The notes under the pieces are model-generated. The model was not told the DNA's origin. It made no database searches and saw only the letters and a program-made list of their open reading frames with translations. Both the position numbers and the translations under genes were made by a program. From Bacillota bacterium (GTDB taxonomy: Bacteria > Bacillota > Negativicutes > Sporomusales > UBA7701), in NCBI GenBank assembly GCA_023415775.1, contig JAEZJM010000021.1:62001-126000 (forward strand): 64,000 nucleotides of DNA, in the 5' to 3' direction. Of the stretch, positions 16,372 through 24,304 are shown in pieces; the stretch's first letter is position 1, and each line of letters opens with the position of its first letter.

Positions 16372-17220
16372 TTGAGCTTGGTAACTATGCGGGAACTGCT
16401 GCAGGATGCCAGGAGAAGGAAGTATGCCGTCGGCGGATTCAACGTATTCAACTTCGAAACACTAAGCGCGGTAATGGAGGTAGCAGAAGAACTCAAAACT
16501 CCCCTGGTCCTCGGTATTCCCGAACGCCTCTTCAAGTTTGTCGACGTGGACACCTTGAGCGCCGCCATGGTCCGGGCCGCTCAGAGAACATCGGTGCCCG
16601 TCGCGTTGCACCTGGACCACGGCCATACCTACGAAGGGGTGCTGAAAGCCATCCGCTGGGGCTTCACTTCCGTGATGTTCGACGGATCGGCGCTGCCGTT
16701 GGCCGAAAACCTCAAAAGAACTAAAGATATTACCCGCATAGCCCATACTCTCGGTATTTCCGTCGAGGGTGAACTGGGCTATGTTGGTTTTAACGATAGT
16801 AAAATGGATATCAAAGACGATAACATCGTCACCCCCGACATCGCCGCAGACTTCGTGGACAAAACGAAAATCGACGCCCTGGCGGTGGCGGTGGGCAACA
16901 ACCATGGCGCCTATCGCGGCAGCCCCAAACTAAATTTCTTGCGGCTGAGCGAACTGAATCAGGCCGTCAACGTGCCCCTGGTGATGCACGGAGGATCGCG
17001 GCTCAGCCGGGACGACTACCGTAACTCCATCGTATCCGGCATATCGAAGATCAATGTCGCCACCGACATGTCGCAGGCCGCGGCGGAAACGCTCAAAGCG
17101 GAACTGCTCAAGAGTCCGAATGCCAACTACATCCACCTCATGTCGATGGTGAAGAAGGGCGTCAAGGACTCGGTCCGCAAATACATGCTCGCCTTCGACT
17201 GCATCTCCAAAGCCGTATAG
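16372..17220 (+). CDS. Class II fructose-bisphosphate/ketose-bisphosphate aldolase family protein
   Basis: The 282-residue TIM-barrel protein keeps class II aldolase landmarks: the catalytic Asp and zinc His in HLDHGHTYE, the VEGELG segment, a HG zinc ligand and the ISKINVATDM strand. Several usually invariant stretches differ: VGNNHGAYRG where class II enzymes have IGTSHG, GFNDSK after VEGELGYV, and GGSRLSRDD where the phosphate-binding GGSGIPDED is usual. The substrate may therefore not be fructose bisphosphate. The TTG start at 16372 has GGGAGGAG upstream. It is monocistronic. Confidence 0.85.
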   Translation: MSLVTMRELLQDARRRKYAVGGFNVFNFETLSAVMEVAEELKTPLVLGIPERLFKFVDVDTLSAAMVRAAQRTSVPVALHLDHGHTYEGVLKAIRWGFTSVMFDGSALPLAENLKRTKDITRIAHTLGISVEGELGYVGFNDSKMDIKDDNIVTPDIAADFVDKTKIDALAVAVGNNHGAYRGSPKLNFLRLSELNQAVNVPLVMHGGSRLSRDDYRNSIVSGISKINVATDMSQAAAETLKAELLKSPNANYIHLMSMVKKGVKDSVRKYMLAFDCISKAV

Positions 17221-17234
17221 ACACGCGAAACCAC

Positions 17235-17264
17235 ACACCCGCCGGTAACGGCGGGTGTATCTTT
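17235..17264 (+). terminator. Terminator after the aldolase-family gene
   Basis: ACACCCGCC (17235-17243) and GGCGGGTGT (17250-17258) form the stem; the tail is ATCTTTTCT. Confidence 0.8.
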
Positions 17265-17308
17265 TCTCTAGGCGGGCATATACCGGTGAAATCGCTCATA
17301 AATCCCGG

Positions 17309-17337
17309 TAGACAGCGGGAAACTGTAAGTATATAAT
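17309..17337 (+). promoter_or_regulatory. Promoter of the K+ transport operon
   Basis: TAGACA (17309-17314) and TATAAT (17332-17337) are separated by 17 bases. Confidence 0.8.
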
Positions 17338-17389
17338 AAGTCCGACACACCCGATTCCATATATTCCCGGAAAGAGATGGAAGCAAAGC

Positions 17390-18751
17390 ATGGCTGTACG
17401 CGATAACGTAACCGACCTTCTCGACATATCCCACTGGAAGCTCACGCCTTATCAGATACTTGCGGCCGGCTTTGCCGGCCTGATCATCGTCGGCGCAGCG
17501 CTCCTGGCCACCCCGCTGGCGTCCGCCACCGGCGAACCGCTAAGCTTCATCGACGCCCTTTTTACCGCGACCTCGGCCGTATGCGTCACCGGCCTGATTG
17601 TGGCCGATACCGGCACGCGGTTCTCGCTGTTCGGGCAAATGATCATCATCCTCCTTATCCAGGCGGGCGGACTCGGCATCATGACCATGGCCACCCTGAT
17701 GGCTTTGCTGATGGGCAAAAAGATCAACCTGCGCGAACGACTCATCATCCAGGAAGCCATGAACCAGCTGACCGTCGCCGGCGTCGTGCGCCTCACCCGC
17801 TATATCATCAAAGTTACCCTACTGATAGAATTTATCGCCGGCACAATCCTGGCGGTCCGCTTTTACCAGGACTACGGCGTAAAGGGTATCTATTTCGGCT
17901 ATTGGCACGCCGTTTCATCCTTCTGCAACGCCGGCTTCGACCTTTTCGGCGAATACCGCAGTCTTACCGGCTATGTCGACGACCTGACCGTCAACCTGGT
18001 TGTCTCCACCCTTATCATCCTCGGGGGGATAGGTTTTGCCGTTATAGCCGACGTATGGGAAAACCGCCGGTTCCGGGATTATTCGCTCCACAGCAAACTG
18101 GTAATCGTCGTATCGGTATTTCTCATCGTTTTCGGCGCTATTGTCATCTTTGTTTTAGAACAGAACAACCCAGCGACCCTTGGCACCCTTTCCTGGGAAG
18201 GGAAGATTCTCGCCAGCTACTTCCAGTCGGTATCGCCCCGCACCGCCGGGTACAACACCGTGTCAATAGGCGATATGGGTAACGCCACCCTGTTCTTCAT
18301 CGTCATCCTGATGTTCATCGGCGCTTCGCCCGGCTCTACCGGCGGCGGCATAAAAACAACCACGGCCGGGCTGCTGGCCGCCGCTATCTGGGCGCTCGTC
18401 CGCGGCCGGGAAGATGTGGAAATATTCGAGCGTAGCATGTCCAGATCGATAATTTACAAAGCGTTTGCCCTGGTGTTCATCGCCGCGCTGCTGGTCATCG
18501 TTGTCACCATGATACTATGCGTCAGCGAGGCTGCCCCCTTCCTCAACATCCTTTTCGAAGTCGTATCCGCCTTCGGAACGGTAGGGCTTACCACCGGCAT
18601 AACCAAGGACCTTTCCGCCACCGGCAAACTTTGGATTATCTTCACCATGTTCGCCGGCAGAGTCGGCCCGATAACCGTCGCCCTGGCGCTGGCCCTCCGT
18701 CAGCGCAAAGCGATGGTCAAATACCCCGAAGGCAAAGTAATAATAGGTTAG
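17390..18751 (+). CDS. ktrB: K+ uptake channel subunit, TrkH/KtrB family
   Basis: The 453-residue membrane protein has four pseudo-repeated pore loops whose selectivity elements are visible: SAVCVTGLIV, SSFCNAGFDLF, GASPGSTGGGIKT and SAFGTVGLTTG. This length and the single companion RCK gene fit the KtrB type rather than the larger TrkH. It moves K+ (often with Na+ coupling) across the cytoplasmic membrane. The gate subunit gene follows after 12 bp. A sigma-A promoter lies 53 bp upstream. Confidence 0.93.
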   Translation: MAVRDNVTDLLDISHWKLTPYQILAAGFAGLIIVGAALLATPLASATGEPLSFIDALFTATSAVCVTGLIVADTGTRFSLFGQMIIILLIQAGGLGIMTMATLMALLMGKKINLRERLIIQEAMNQLTVAGVVRLTRYIIKVTLLIEFIAGTILAVRFYQDYGVKGIYFGYWHAVSSFCNAGFDLFGEYRSLTGYVDDLTVNLVVSTLIILGGIGFAVIADVWENRRFRDYSLHSKLVIVVSVFLIVFGAIVIFVLEQNNPATLGTLSWEGKILASYFQSVSPRTAGYNTVSIGDMGNATLFFIVILMFIGASPGSTGGGIKTTTAGLLAAAIWALVRGREDVEIFERSMSRSIIYKAFALVFIAALLVIVVTMILCVSEAAPFLNILFEVVSAFGTVGLTTGITKDLSATGKLWIIFTMFAGRVGPITVALALALRQRKAMVKYPEGKVIIG

Positions 18752-18763
18752 AGGTGACGAACA

Positions 18764-19426
18764 ATGGCCAAGAAAAATAAACAGTTCGCGATCATTGGTT
18801 TGGGGCGTTTCGGCACGAGCGTCGCCCTAACGCTTGCCAAGGCTGGTTACGAAGTGCTCGCCATCGACGCCAACGAAGAGCGGGTCCAGAAATTCAGCGA
18901 CGAGGTCACCCACGTCGTACAGGCTAACACCACCGACGAAGCATCCCTCAAGGCCCTCGGCATCCGCAACTTCGACACCGTTGTCGTCGCCATCGGCGAA
19001 GACATCCAGGCCAATGTCCTCACAACCCTGCTTCTCAAGGAGATCGGCGTGCCCCACATCGTCGCCAAAGCCCGCAACGAGTTGCACGGCAAAATGCTCG
19101 AGAAGATCGGCGCCGACAAAGTCATCTATCCCGAAAGGGACATGGGGATGCGGGTTGCCCACAGCCTTGTTTCCGCCAATGTCCTCGATTATATCGAACT
19201 ATCCCCCAACCTCAGTCTGGTCGAAGTCACCGCCCCGGTAACGCTCCAGGGGCGCAGCCTGGCCCAGGCCAACCTCCGCGCCCTGTACGGCGTCAACGTC
19301 GTCGCCATAAAGCGCGGCGAACAGATCATCGTGCCTCCCCAGCCGGGCGAAATGATCAGCGATCAGGATATTATGATCGTCGTCGGCACCAACGACGGTG
19401 TGCAGAAACTGGAGGAACTGGAATGA
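18764..19426 (+). CDS. ktrA: K+ uptake regulatory subunit, TrkA/KtrA family (RCK)
   Basis: The 220-residue soluble protein has an N-terminal Rossmann RCK domain starting FAIIGLGRFGTSVA and a C-terminal RCK_C domain (about 135-220). It should form an octameric ring beneath KtrB and gate it in response to ATP/ADP; in relatives RCK_C can bind c-di-AMP. It overlaps the next gene by ATGA. Confidence 0.93.
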   Translation: MAKKNKQFAIIGLGRFGTSVALTLAKAGYEVLAIDANEERVQKFSDEVTHVVQANTTDEASLKALGIRNFDTVVVAIGEDIQANVLTTLLLKEIGVPHIVAKARNELHGKMLEKIGADKVIYPERDMGMRVAHSLVSANVLDYIELSPNLSLVEVTAPVTLQGRSLAQANLRALYGVNVVAIKRGEQIIVPPQPGEMISDQDIMIVVGTNDGVQKLEELE

Positions 19427-20235
19427 CCGAGATCATCGCCAGCCTCCACAACCAGTTGGTGAAAACGGTCGCGTCACTCCGGCAGAAGAAATACCGCGAC
19501 GAACTCGGCCTTTTTACCGTGGAAGGCGTCCGGCTGACGGAAGAGATCGTAGCCGCCGGCTGGCCGGTCGAAAGCTGCGTCTTTACCGCCGCCGCGGCGG
19601 CCGATCCCCGCGCAGCAGCATTACTCGGCGTATTACGGGAAAAAAGGTGCCGGCTGGTTCAGGTTTCCGACCAGATTTACGCCAAAATATCCGATACCCA
19701 AGAGCCGCAGGGAATCATGCTCGTCGCCGCCAAGCGCCCCGTCTTCTTCGCCGATGTCCTTTCCCGGTCGCCACAACCCCTCATCGCCGTTCTCGATGGC
19801 ATCCAGGATCCGGGGAACGTCGGGACGATCATCCGCACCGCCGACGCCGCCGGCTGCAGCGGCGCGGTGATGCTCAAGGGCTGTGCGGACCTCTACGCCG
19901 GTAAAACCGTGCGGGCCACCATGGGCTCGCTCTTTCACCTGCCGGTCGTGGCAAGCATGGCCAGCGACGATTTTCTCCGTGCCCTTGCCGCGGCCGCGAT
20001 CCCTCTTATCGCCACCGACCTGGCGGGAGCGACGGTCTACTCCGCCGCCCGCCTGTCCGGGCCGGCGGCCATCGTCTTCGGCAACGAAGGCGCGGGAGTC
20101 GGCGCCGAACTGCTCGCGAAAGCCGCTGAGCGGATCATCGTTCCCATCTACGGCAAGGCCGAATCGCTCAACGTCGCGACGGCTGCGGCGGTAATCCTGT
20201 ACGAAGCGGCCCGCCAGCGCCTGTCAACCTTGTAA
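19423..20235 (+). CDS. TrmH-family (SpoU) RNA 2'-O-methyltransferase
   Basis: The 270-residue protein has an N-terminal substrate-binding domain (HNQLVKTVASLRQKKYRDE, then GLFTVEGVRL) and a C-terminal SPOUT domain. The knot motifs are visible: DGIQDPGNVGTIIRTADA, IVFGNEGAGV and the final SLNVATAAAVILYEA. It uses SAM to methylate ribose in rRNA or tRNA; the target base is not predictable. It overlaps ktrA by 4 bp but is often found before pheST, so the coupling may be positional. Confidence 0.92.
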   Translation: MTEIIASLHNQLVKTVASLRQKKYRDELGLFTVEGVRLTEEIVAAGWPVESCVFTAAAAADPRAAALLGVLREKRCRLVQVSDQIYAKISDTQEPQGIMLVAAKRPVFFADVLSRSPQPLIAVLDGIQDPGNVGTIIRTADAAGCSGAVMLKGCADLYAGKTVRATMGSLFHLPVVASMASDDFLRALAAAAIPLIATDLAGATVYSAARLSGPAAIVFGNEGAGVGAELLAKAAERIIVPIYGKAESLNVATAAAVILYEAARQRLSTL

Positions 20236-20258
20236 TTTGCCGGCCGATATGCTATAAT
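20230..20258 (+). promoter_or_regulatory. Promoter of the yqzL-like ORF / pheST leader
   Basis: TTGTAA (20230-20235), 17 bases and TATAAT (20253-20258) with an extended TATGC just before the -10. Confidence 0.82.
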
Positions 20259-20311
20259 ACGTTTTAGCAATGACCTGTAATTTCCATGATGTCAGAGAGG
20301 GTGTGGTCTCG

Positions 20312-20404
20312 TTGCTGGTGACCGCCGATTTCTTCTGGAGAATGTTCGAAGCCACCGGTTCCATTGCTGCGTATTTACTCTATAAGAGACTGATGATCCA
20401 ATAG
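20312..20404 (+). CDS. YqzL-like micro-protein (30 aa) upstream of the pheS T-box
   Basis: A TTG start at 20312 follows AGAGAGGG by 10 bases and opens a 30-codon frame ending TAG at 20402. The product contains DFFWRMFEATGSIAAYLLYK, which resembles the W..F..TG.I..YLL.K pattern of the YqzL family, tiny proteins of unknown function in spore formers. It lies between the promoter and the T-box of pheST, so it is transcribed whatever the charging state of tRNA-Phe. Its size leaves some doubt, but the pattern is specific. Confidence 0.65.
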   Translation: MLVTADFFWRMFEATGSIAAYLLYKRLMIQ

Positions 20405-20414
20405 GATTGCCTGC

Positions 20415-20640
20415 CATGACGGAGAGAGTACGCCGTATTCGTTTCCACAGGGAGGATGCCGCCAGAGACTGAGAGCGGCGCCGCAAACGGACGGCCGAAG
20501 TTCACTCCCGAGCATCCGCGCTGAAGAGAGTTTCTTGCGTAGGCCGGACGGTTTTTCCCCGTTAAAGGAAAAGCGAGGACACTAGTAGGGTGGTACCGCG
20601 GAAGCAAGGCTTTCGCCCCTTGGGGCGAAGGCTTTTTTAT
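20415..20640 (+). ncRNA. T-box leader of pheST
   Basis: The T-box motif AGGGTGGTACCGCGG is at 20587-20601. The terminator has arms GCTTTCGCCCC (20609-20619) and GGGGCGAAGGC (20622-20632) and a T-run. A candidate Phe specifier TTC occurs in GAAGTTCACTCC near 20500. Transcription of pheST should be induced by uncharged tRNA-Phe. Stem I boundaries are approximate. Confidence 0.92.
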
Positions 20641-20667
20641 TTGTAATCATGAACATTGGAGGTAAGT

Positions 20668-21690
20668 ATGGAACAACAACTCAGAGAGCTTCGCCAGGCG
20701 GCCGTCGCCGATATACCCCAAGCGGACAGCGTCGATGCCCTCAATGACCTCCGCGTCAAATACCTGGGGAAAAAGGGCAGCCTCACAGCCATCCTGCGCG
20801 GCGTCGGCAGCCTTGGCCCCGACGAAAGGCCGCGGGTCGGCCAGCTCGTCAACGAACTCAGGGCCGAACTGGAAACACTCATCCAGAGCAAAGCGGAAGA
20901 ACTGAAAAAAGTGGCACTGGCCAGCAAAATCGCCGCCGCCAGACTTGACGTCACCCTGCCCGGCCGGCGGCCCGCATCCGGCCACAAGCATCCGCTGACG
21001 CTGACCCTTGAGAGGATAAAATCCGTGTTCATGCGCATGGGTTTCGATATCGTCGAAGGGCCGGAAATAGAAACCGATTACTTCAACTTCGAGGCCCTCA
21101 ACCTGCCCCCTGATCACCCTGCCCGTGACATGCAGGACACCTTCTACATCACCCAGGACATCCTGCTCAGGACCCACACCTCGCCGGTCGAAGCCCGCAC
21201 CATGCAAAGCGTCCCTCCCAACTCTCCCGTGCGGATAATTTCCCCCGGCAAAGTCTACCGGGTCGACTACGACGCCACCCACTCGCCCGTCTTCCATCAG
21301 GTCGAAGGTCTCGTCATCGACAAAGGGATCAGTTTTGCCGACCTCAAAGGCACCCTGGACCAGTTTGCCAAGGAAATTTTCGGCAGCAGCGTCAAACTGC
21401 GTTTCCGGCCCAGCTTCTTCCCCTTCACCGAACCGAGCGCCGAAGTTGACATCTCCTGCGTCATGTGCGCCGGCCGCGGCTGCCGGACCTGCAAAGGCAC
21501 CGGTTGGCTGGAAATCCTCGGGTCCGGCATGACCCACCCCCGCGTCCTCGAAATGAGCAACTTCGACCCTGAGCAGGTCAGCGGCTTCGCCTTCGGGATG
21601 GGTGTGGAGCGTATCGCCATGCTGGTGTACGGCATCGACGACCTGCGGCTGTTCTACGACAACGACATGCGCTTCCTGGCGCAGTTTTAG
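20668..21690 (+). CDS. pheS: Phenylalanyl-tRNA synthetase alpha subunit
   Basis: The 340-residue catalytic subunit has an N-terminal coiled coil (about 1-90) and a class II core with VFHQVEGLVID, the Cys-rich CVMCAGRGCRTCKGTGW stretch seen in many bacterial PheS proteins, and GMGVERIAML near the end. ATG 20668 follows GGAGG by 5 bases. It works as an (alpha-beta)2 tetramer with PheT, encoded 12 bp downstream. Confidence 0.98.
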   Translation: MEQQLRELRQAAVADIPQADSVDALNDLRVKYLGKKGSLTAILRGVGSLGPDERPRVGQLVNELRAELETLIQSKAEELKKVALASKIAAARLDVTLPGRRPASGHKHPLTLTLERIKSVFMRMGFDIVEGPEIETDYFNFEALNLPPDHPARDMQDTFYITQDILLRTHTSPVEARTMQSVPPNSPVRIISPGKVYRVDYDATHSPVFHQVEGLVIDKGISFADLKGTLDQFAKEIFGSSVKLRFRPSFFPFTEPSAEVDISCVMCAGRGCRTCKGTGWLEILGSGMTHPRVLEMSNFDPEQVSGFAFGMGVERIAMLVYGIDDLRLFYDNDMRFLAQF

Positions 21691-21702
21691 GGGGGATACG
21701 TC

Positions 21703-24132
21703 ATGCGCACCTCAATCAACTGGCTCAAAGACTATGTGGAGTTTTCCGAAACCCCGGAGAAACTTGCCGACATGATGACCATGGCCGGCGTACCGGTGGA
21801 AAACATCGAATACCGTGGCGAAGGCTTGTCAAAAGTAGTAGCCGGGCGAATTGACGAAATCACCGCCCACCCCAACGCCGACAAACTCCTCGTTTGCAAG
21901 GTCGACATCGGCGGCTCAGCGGTCACAATCGTCACCGGCGCCACCAATCTCAAAACCGGCGACGTCGTCCCGGTGGCTCTCGCCGGCGCACAGCTCGCTG
22001 ACGGGCTGGAAATCGGCACAGCGAATTTTCGCGGCATCGAATCCCAGGGCATGCTCTGCTCGGGCGACGAACTCGGCATGGACGCCAAAATTGTCCCCCC
22101 CGAGCTGCGCGACGGGATCTATATATTGCCTGCCGATACCTTGCCCGGCGCCGACGCCCTCGCCGTACTCGGCCTTGACGACGTTCTGCTGGAATTTGAG
22201 CTGACCCCCAACCGGGCCGACTGCTTCCACTCCCTGGGGCTGGCCCGCGAGGTTGCCGCACTGACCGGCGGCACCCTCAAAAAACCCATGCTCATGCTCA
22301 AGGAAGAAAGCGCCGATAAGGCCAATGACCTGGCCGCCATAACCATCGATGAGCCGTCGCTGTGCGCCCGCTTCACCGGCCGCATTCTCCAGAACGTCAA
22401 GATCGGGCCTTCGCCCGCATGGCTGCAACGTCGCGTTCAGGCCGCCGGCATGCGCCCGATCAGCAACGTCGTCGATGTTACCAACTTCGTTATGATGGAA
22501 CTTGGGCAGCCCATGCATGCCTACGACTACAACCTGCTCGCCAAACACCGCATTATCGTCCGGCGGGCCAACCCGGGTGAACGCCTTACAACCCTCGACG
22601 GCGTCAAACGCGAGCTTACCCCCGACATGCTGGTCATCGCCGACGCCGTGCAGGCGGTCGGCATCGCCGGCGTAATGGGCGGGCTGGCCACCGAAGTCAC
22701 AAACGCCACCCGCACCGTTCTCTTAGAAGCAGCCTCCTTCAACGGCGCCAGCATCAGGCGCACCTCCAAGGCGCTCGGCCTGCGGTCGGAAGCTTCGAGC
22801 CGGTTCGAGCGCGGTGTCAACACCGCCGATATCATCCGCGCCCTCGATCGTGCCGCCCAACTGTTGGAGGAAATGGGCGCCTGCACCGTCTGCCCCGGCA
22901 TCATCGACGCCTACCCCGACGTCCAACTGCCGCGCCAGATTTCCGTCTCGCCCGCCCAGATAAACGCCCGCCTCGGCGTCGACCTGCCGGCCGCTAAGAT
23001 GGTCGACATCCTTCGTCGCCTGGAATTCGACGTCGAGACCCAGCCCGACAAGTTGCTCATAACCGTCCCCACCTGGCGGGGCGACGTCAGTAGGCCGGCC
23101 GACATCAGCGAAGAAATCGCCCGCATCTGGGGCTACGAAAACATCCCGGCGACCACCCCGTTCGGCAACGCCAAGGCCGGCAGCCAGAGCTACACCCAGA
23201 CGATAACCGACCGCAGCAAAGACATCCTCACTGGCCTGGGCTTTAGCGAAATCATTACCTTCAGCTTCACCCACCCCGCGGTATTCGACAAACTTGCCCT
23301 GCCGGACGACAGCGCATTGCGCAAAGCTATCCCCCTCATCAACCCCATCACCGACGACTTCCCCGCCATGAAAACCACCCTGATGGGCAGCGTCCTCCAG
23401 ACGGTGGCCAACAACCTGTCGCGCAAGAACGACGACCTGAGAATCTATGAACTCGGGGCGGTTTACCGGCCTCACAGCCTCCCGCTGACAGAGCTGCCGG
23501 ACGAGCCGCCGATGCTGTGCGGCGCCCTGTGCGGCAAGCGGGCCGACCTCGCCTGGAACCAGTCGCGGGAAAACGTCGACTTCTATGACGCCAAAGGGGC
23601 GGTCGAGGTGCTGCTGGAGAAACTCGGCATCACCGGCTACGAAGTGCAGTCAGGCGAATACTACGCCATGCATCCCGGCAAAACAGCACTGTTCGGTAAA
23701 GACGGGGAAATTCTCGGCGCCGTTGGCGCAGTGCATCCCCAGGTGCTTGACGCCTTCGGTCTAGGACGCGAAGTATTCGTATTCGAGTTTGACGTCGCCC
23801 GTCTCGTAAAACACTCCGTTCTCATCGGCGGCTACCGGCCGCTGCCGCGCTTCCCGGCCATTGCCCGCGATTTGGCTGTCGTCCTTCCCCAAAGCGTAAC
23901 AGCCGCCCAGGCGACTGAGGCTATAGCCGTAAGCGGCGGCGAATTGCTCGCCGACATCCGCCTCTTCGACATGTACACCGGCGAACAGGTACCGGCCGGA
24001 GCGAAAAGCCTCGCGTTCGCCCTGACCTTCCAGGCTTCCGACCGCACCCTCACCGACGACGAAGTCGACGGTTACTGCAACAGTATCGTCGCCCATATGG
24101 AAAAAACATTGGCTGCGAAACTGCGGGTATGA
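21703..24132 (+). CDS. pheT: Phenylalanyl-tRNA synthetase beta subunit
   Basis: The 809-residue subunit shows the N-terminal EMAP/tRNA-binding domain (about 40-155), the B3/B4 editing region, B5, the catalytic-like core and the C-terminal ferredoxin-fold anticodon-binding domain (RFPAIARDLAVVL near 715). The length is normal. It edits Tyr-tRNA(Phe) and positions tRNA. It is transcribed with pheS. Confidence 0.98.
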   Translation: MRTSINWLKDYVEFSETPEKLADMMTMAGVPVENIEYRGEGLSKVVAGRIDEITAHPNADKLLVCKVDIGGSAVTIVTGATNLKTGDVVPVALAGAQLADGLEIGTANFRGIESQGMLCSGDELGMDAKIVPPELRDGIYILPADTLPGADALAVLGLDDVLLEFELTPNRADCFHSLGLAREVAALTGGTLKKPMLMLKEESADKANDLAAITIDEPSLCARFTGRILQNVKIGPSPAWLQRRVQAAGMRPISNVVDVTNFVMMELGQPMHAYDYNLLAKHRIIVRRANPGERLTTLDGVKRELTPDMLVIADAVQAVGIAGVMGGLATEVTNATRTVLLEAASFNGASIRRTSKALGLRSEASSRFERGVNTADIIRALDRAAQLLEEMGACTVCPGIIDAYPDVQLPRQISVSPAQINARLGVDLPAAKMVDILRRLEFDVETQPDKLLITVPTWRGDVSRPADISEEIARIWGYENIPATTPFGNAKAGSQSYTQTITDRSKDILTGLGFSEIITFSFTHPAVFDKLALPDDSALRKAIPLINPITDDFPAMKTTLMGSVLQTVANNLSRKNDDLRIYELGAVYRPHSLPLTELPDEPPMLCGALCGKRADLAWNQSRENVDFYDAKGAVEVLLEKLGITGYEVQSGEYYAMHPGKTALFGKDGEILGAVGAVHPQVLDAFGLGREVFVFEFDVARLVKHSVLIGGYRPLPRFPAIARDLAVVLPQSVTAAQATEAIAVSGGELLADIRLFDMYTGEQVPAGAKSLAFALTFQASDRTLTDDEVDGYCNSIVAHMEKTLAAKLRV

Positions 24133-24184
24133 CCGCGGCGGTTTAGCGCCTGTCCTTTTTGGCATAAGCAGCGGACCATTGCTT

Positions 24185-24272
24185 GAAAGATGTCCCCGAC
24201 AGCGGGAAATGATTGCCCACGGCCAGTATTATTGGCACCGCCGGAGCAATACTACTGTCAGGGACATCTTTC
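24185..24272. repeat. REP-like long inverted repeat in the pheT-permease gap
   Basis: Eighteen-base arms GAAAGATGTCCCCGACAG (24185-24202) and CTGTCAGGGACATCTTTC (24255-24272) match at 17 of 18 positions around a 52-base interior that can itself pair (GTATTATTG with CAATAC). There is no T-run, so it is not an ordinary terminator. Hairpins with GGGACA cores of this type often disperse through anaerobe genomes with IS200-like/RAYT transposases; that origin is inference. Confidence 0.55.
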
Positions 24273-24304
24273 TGTCGTATTGCTGCTGAAAAGGAGGAGA
24301 GCTT

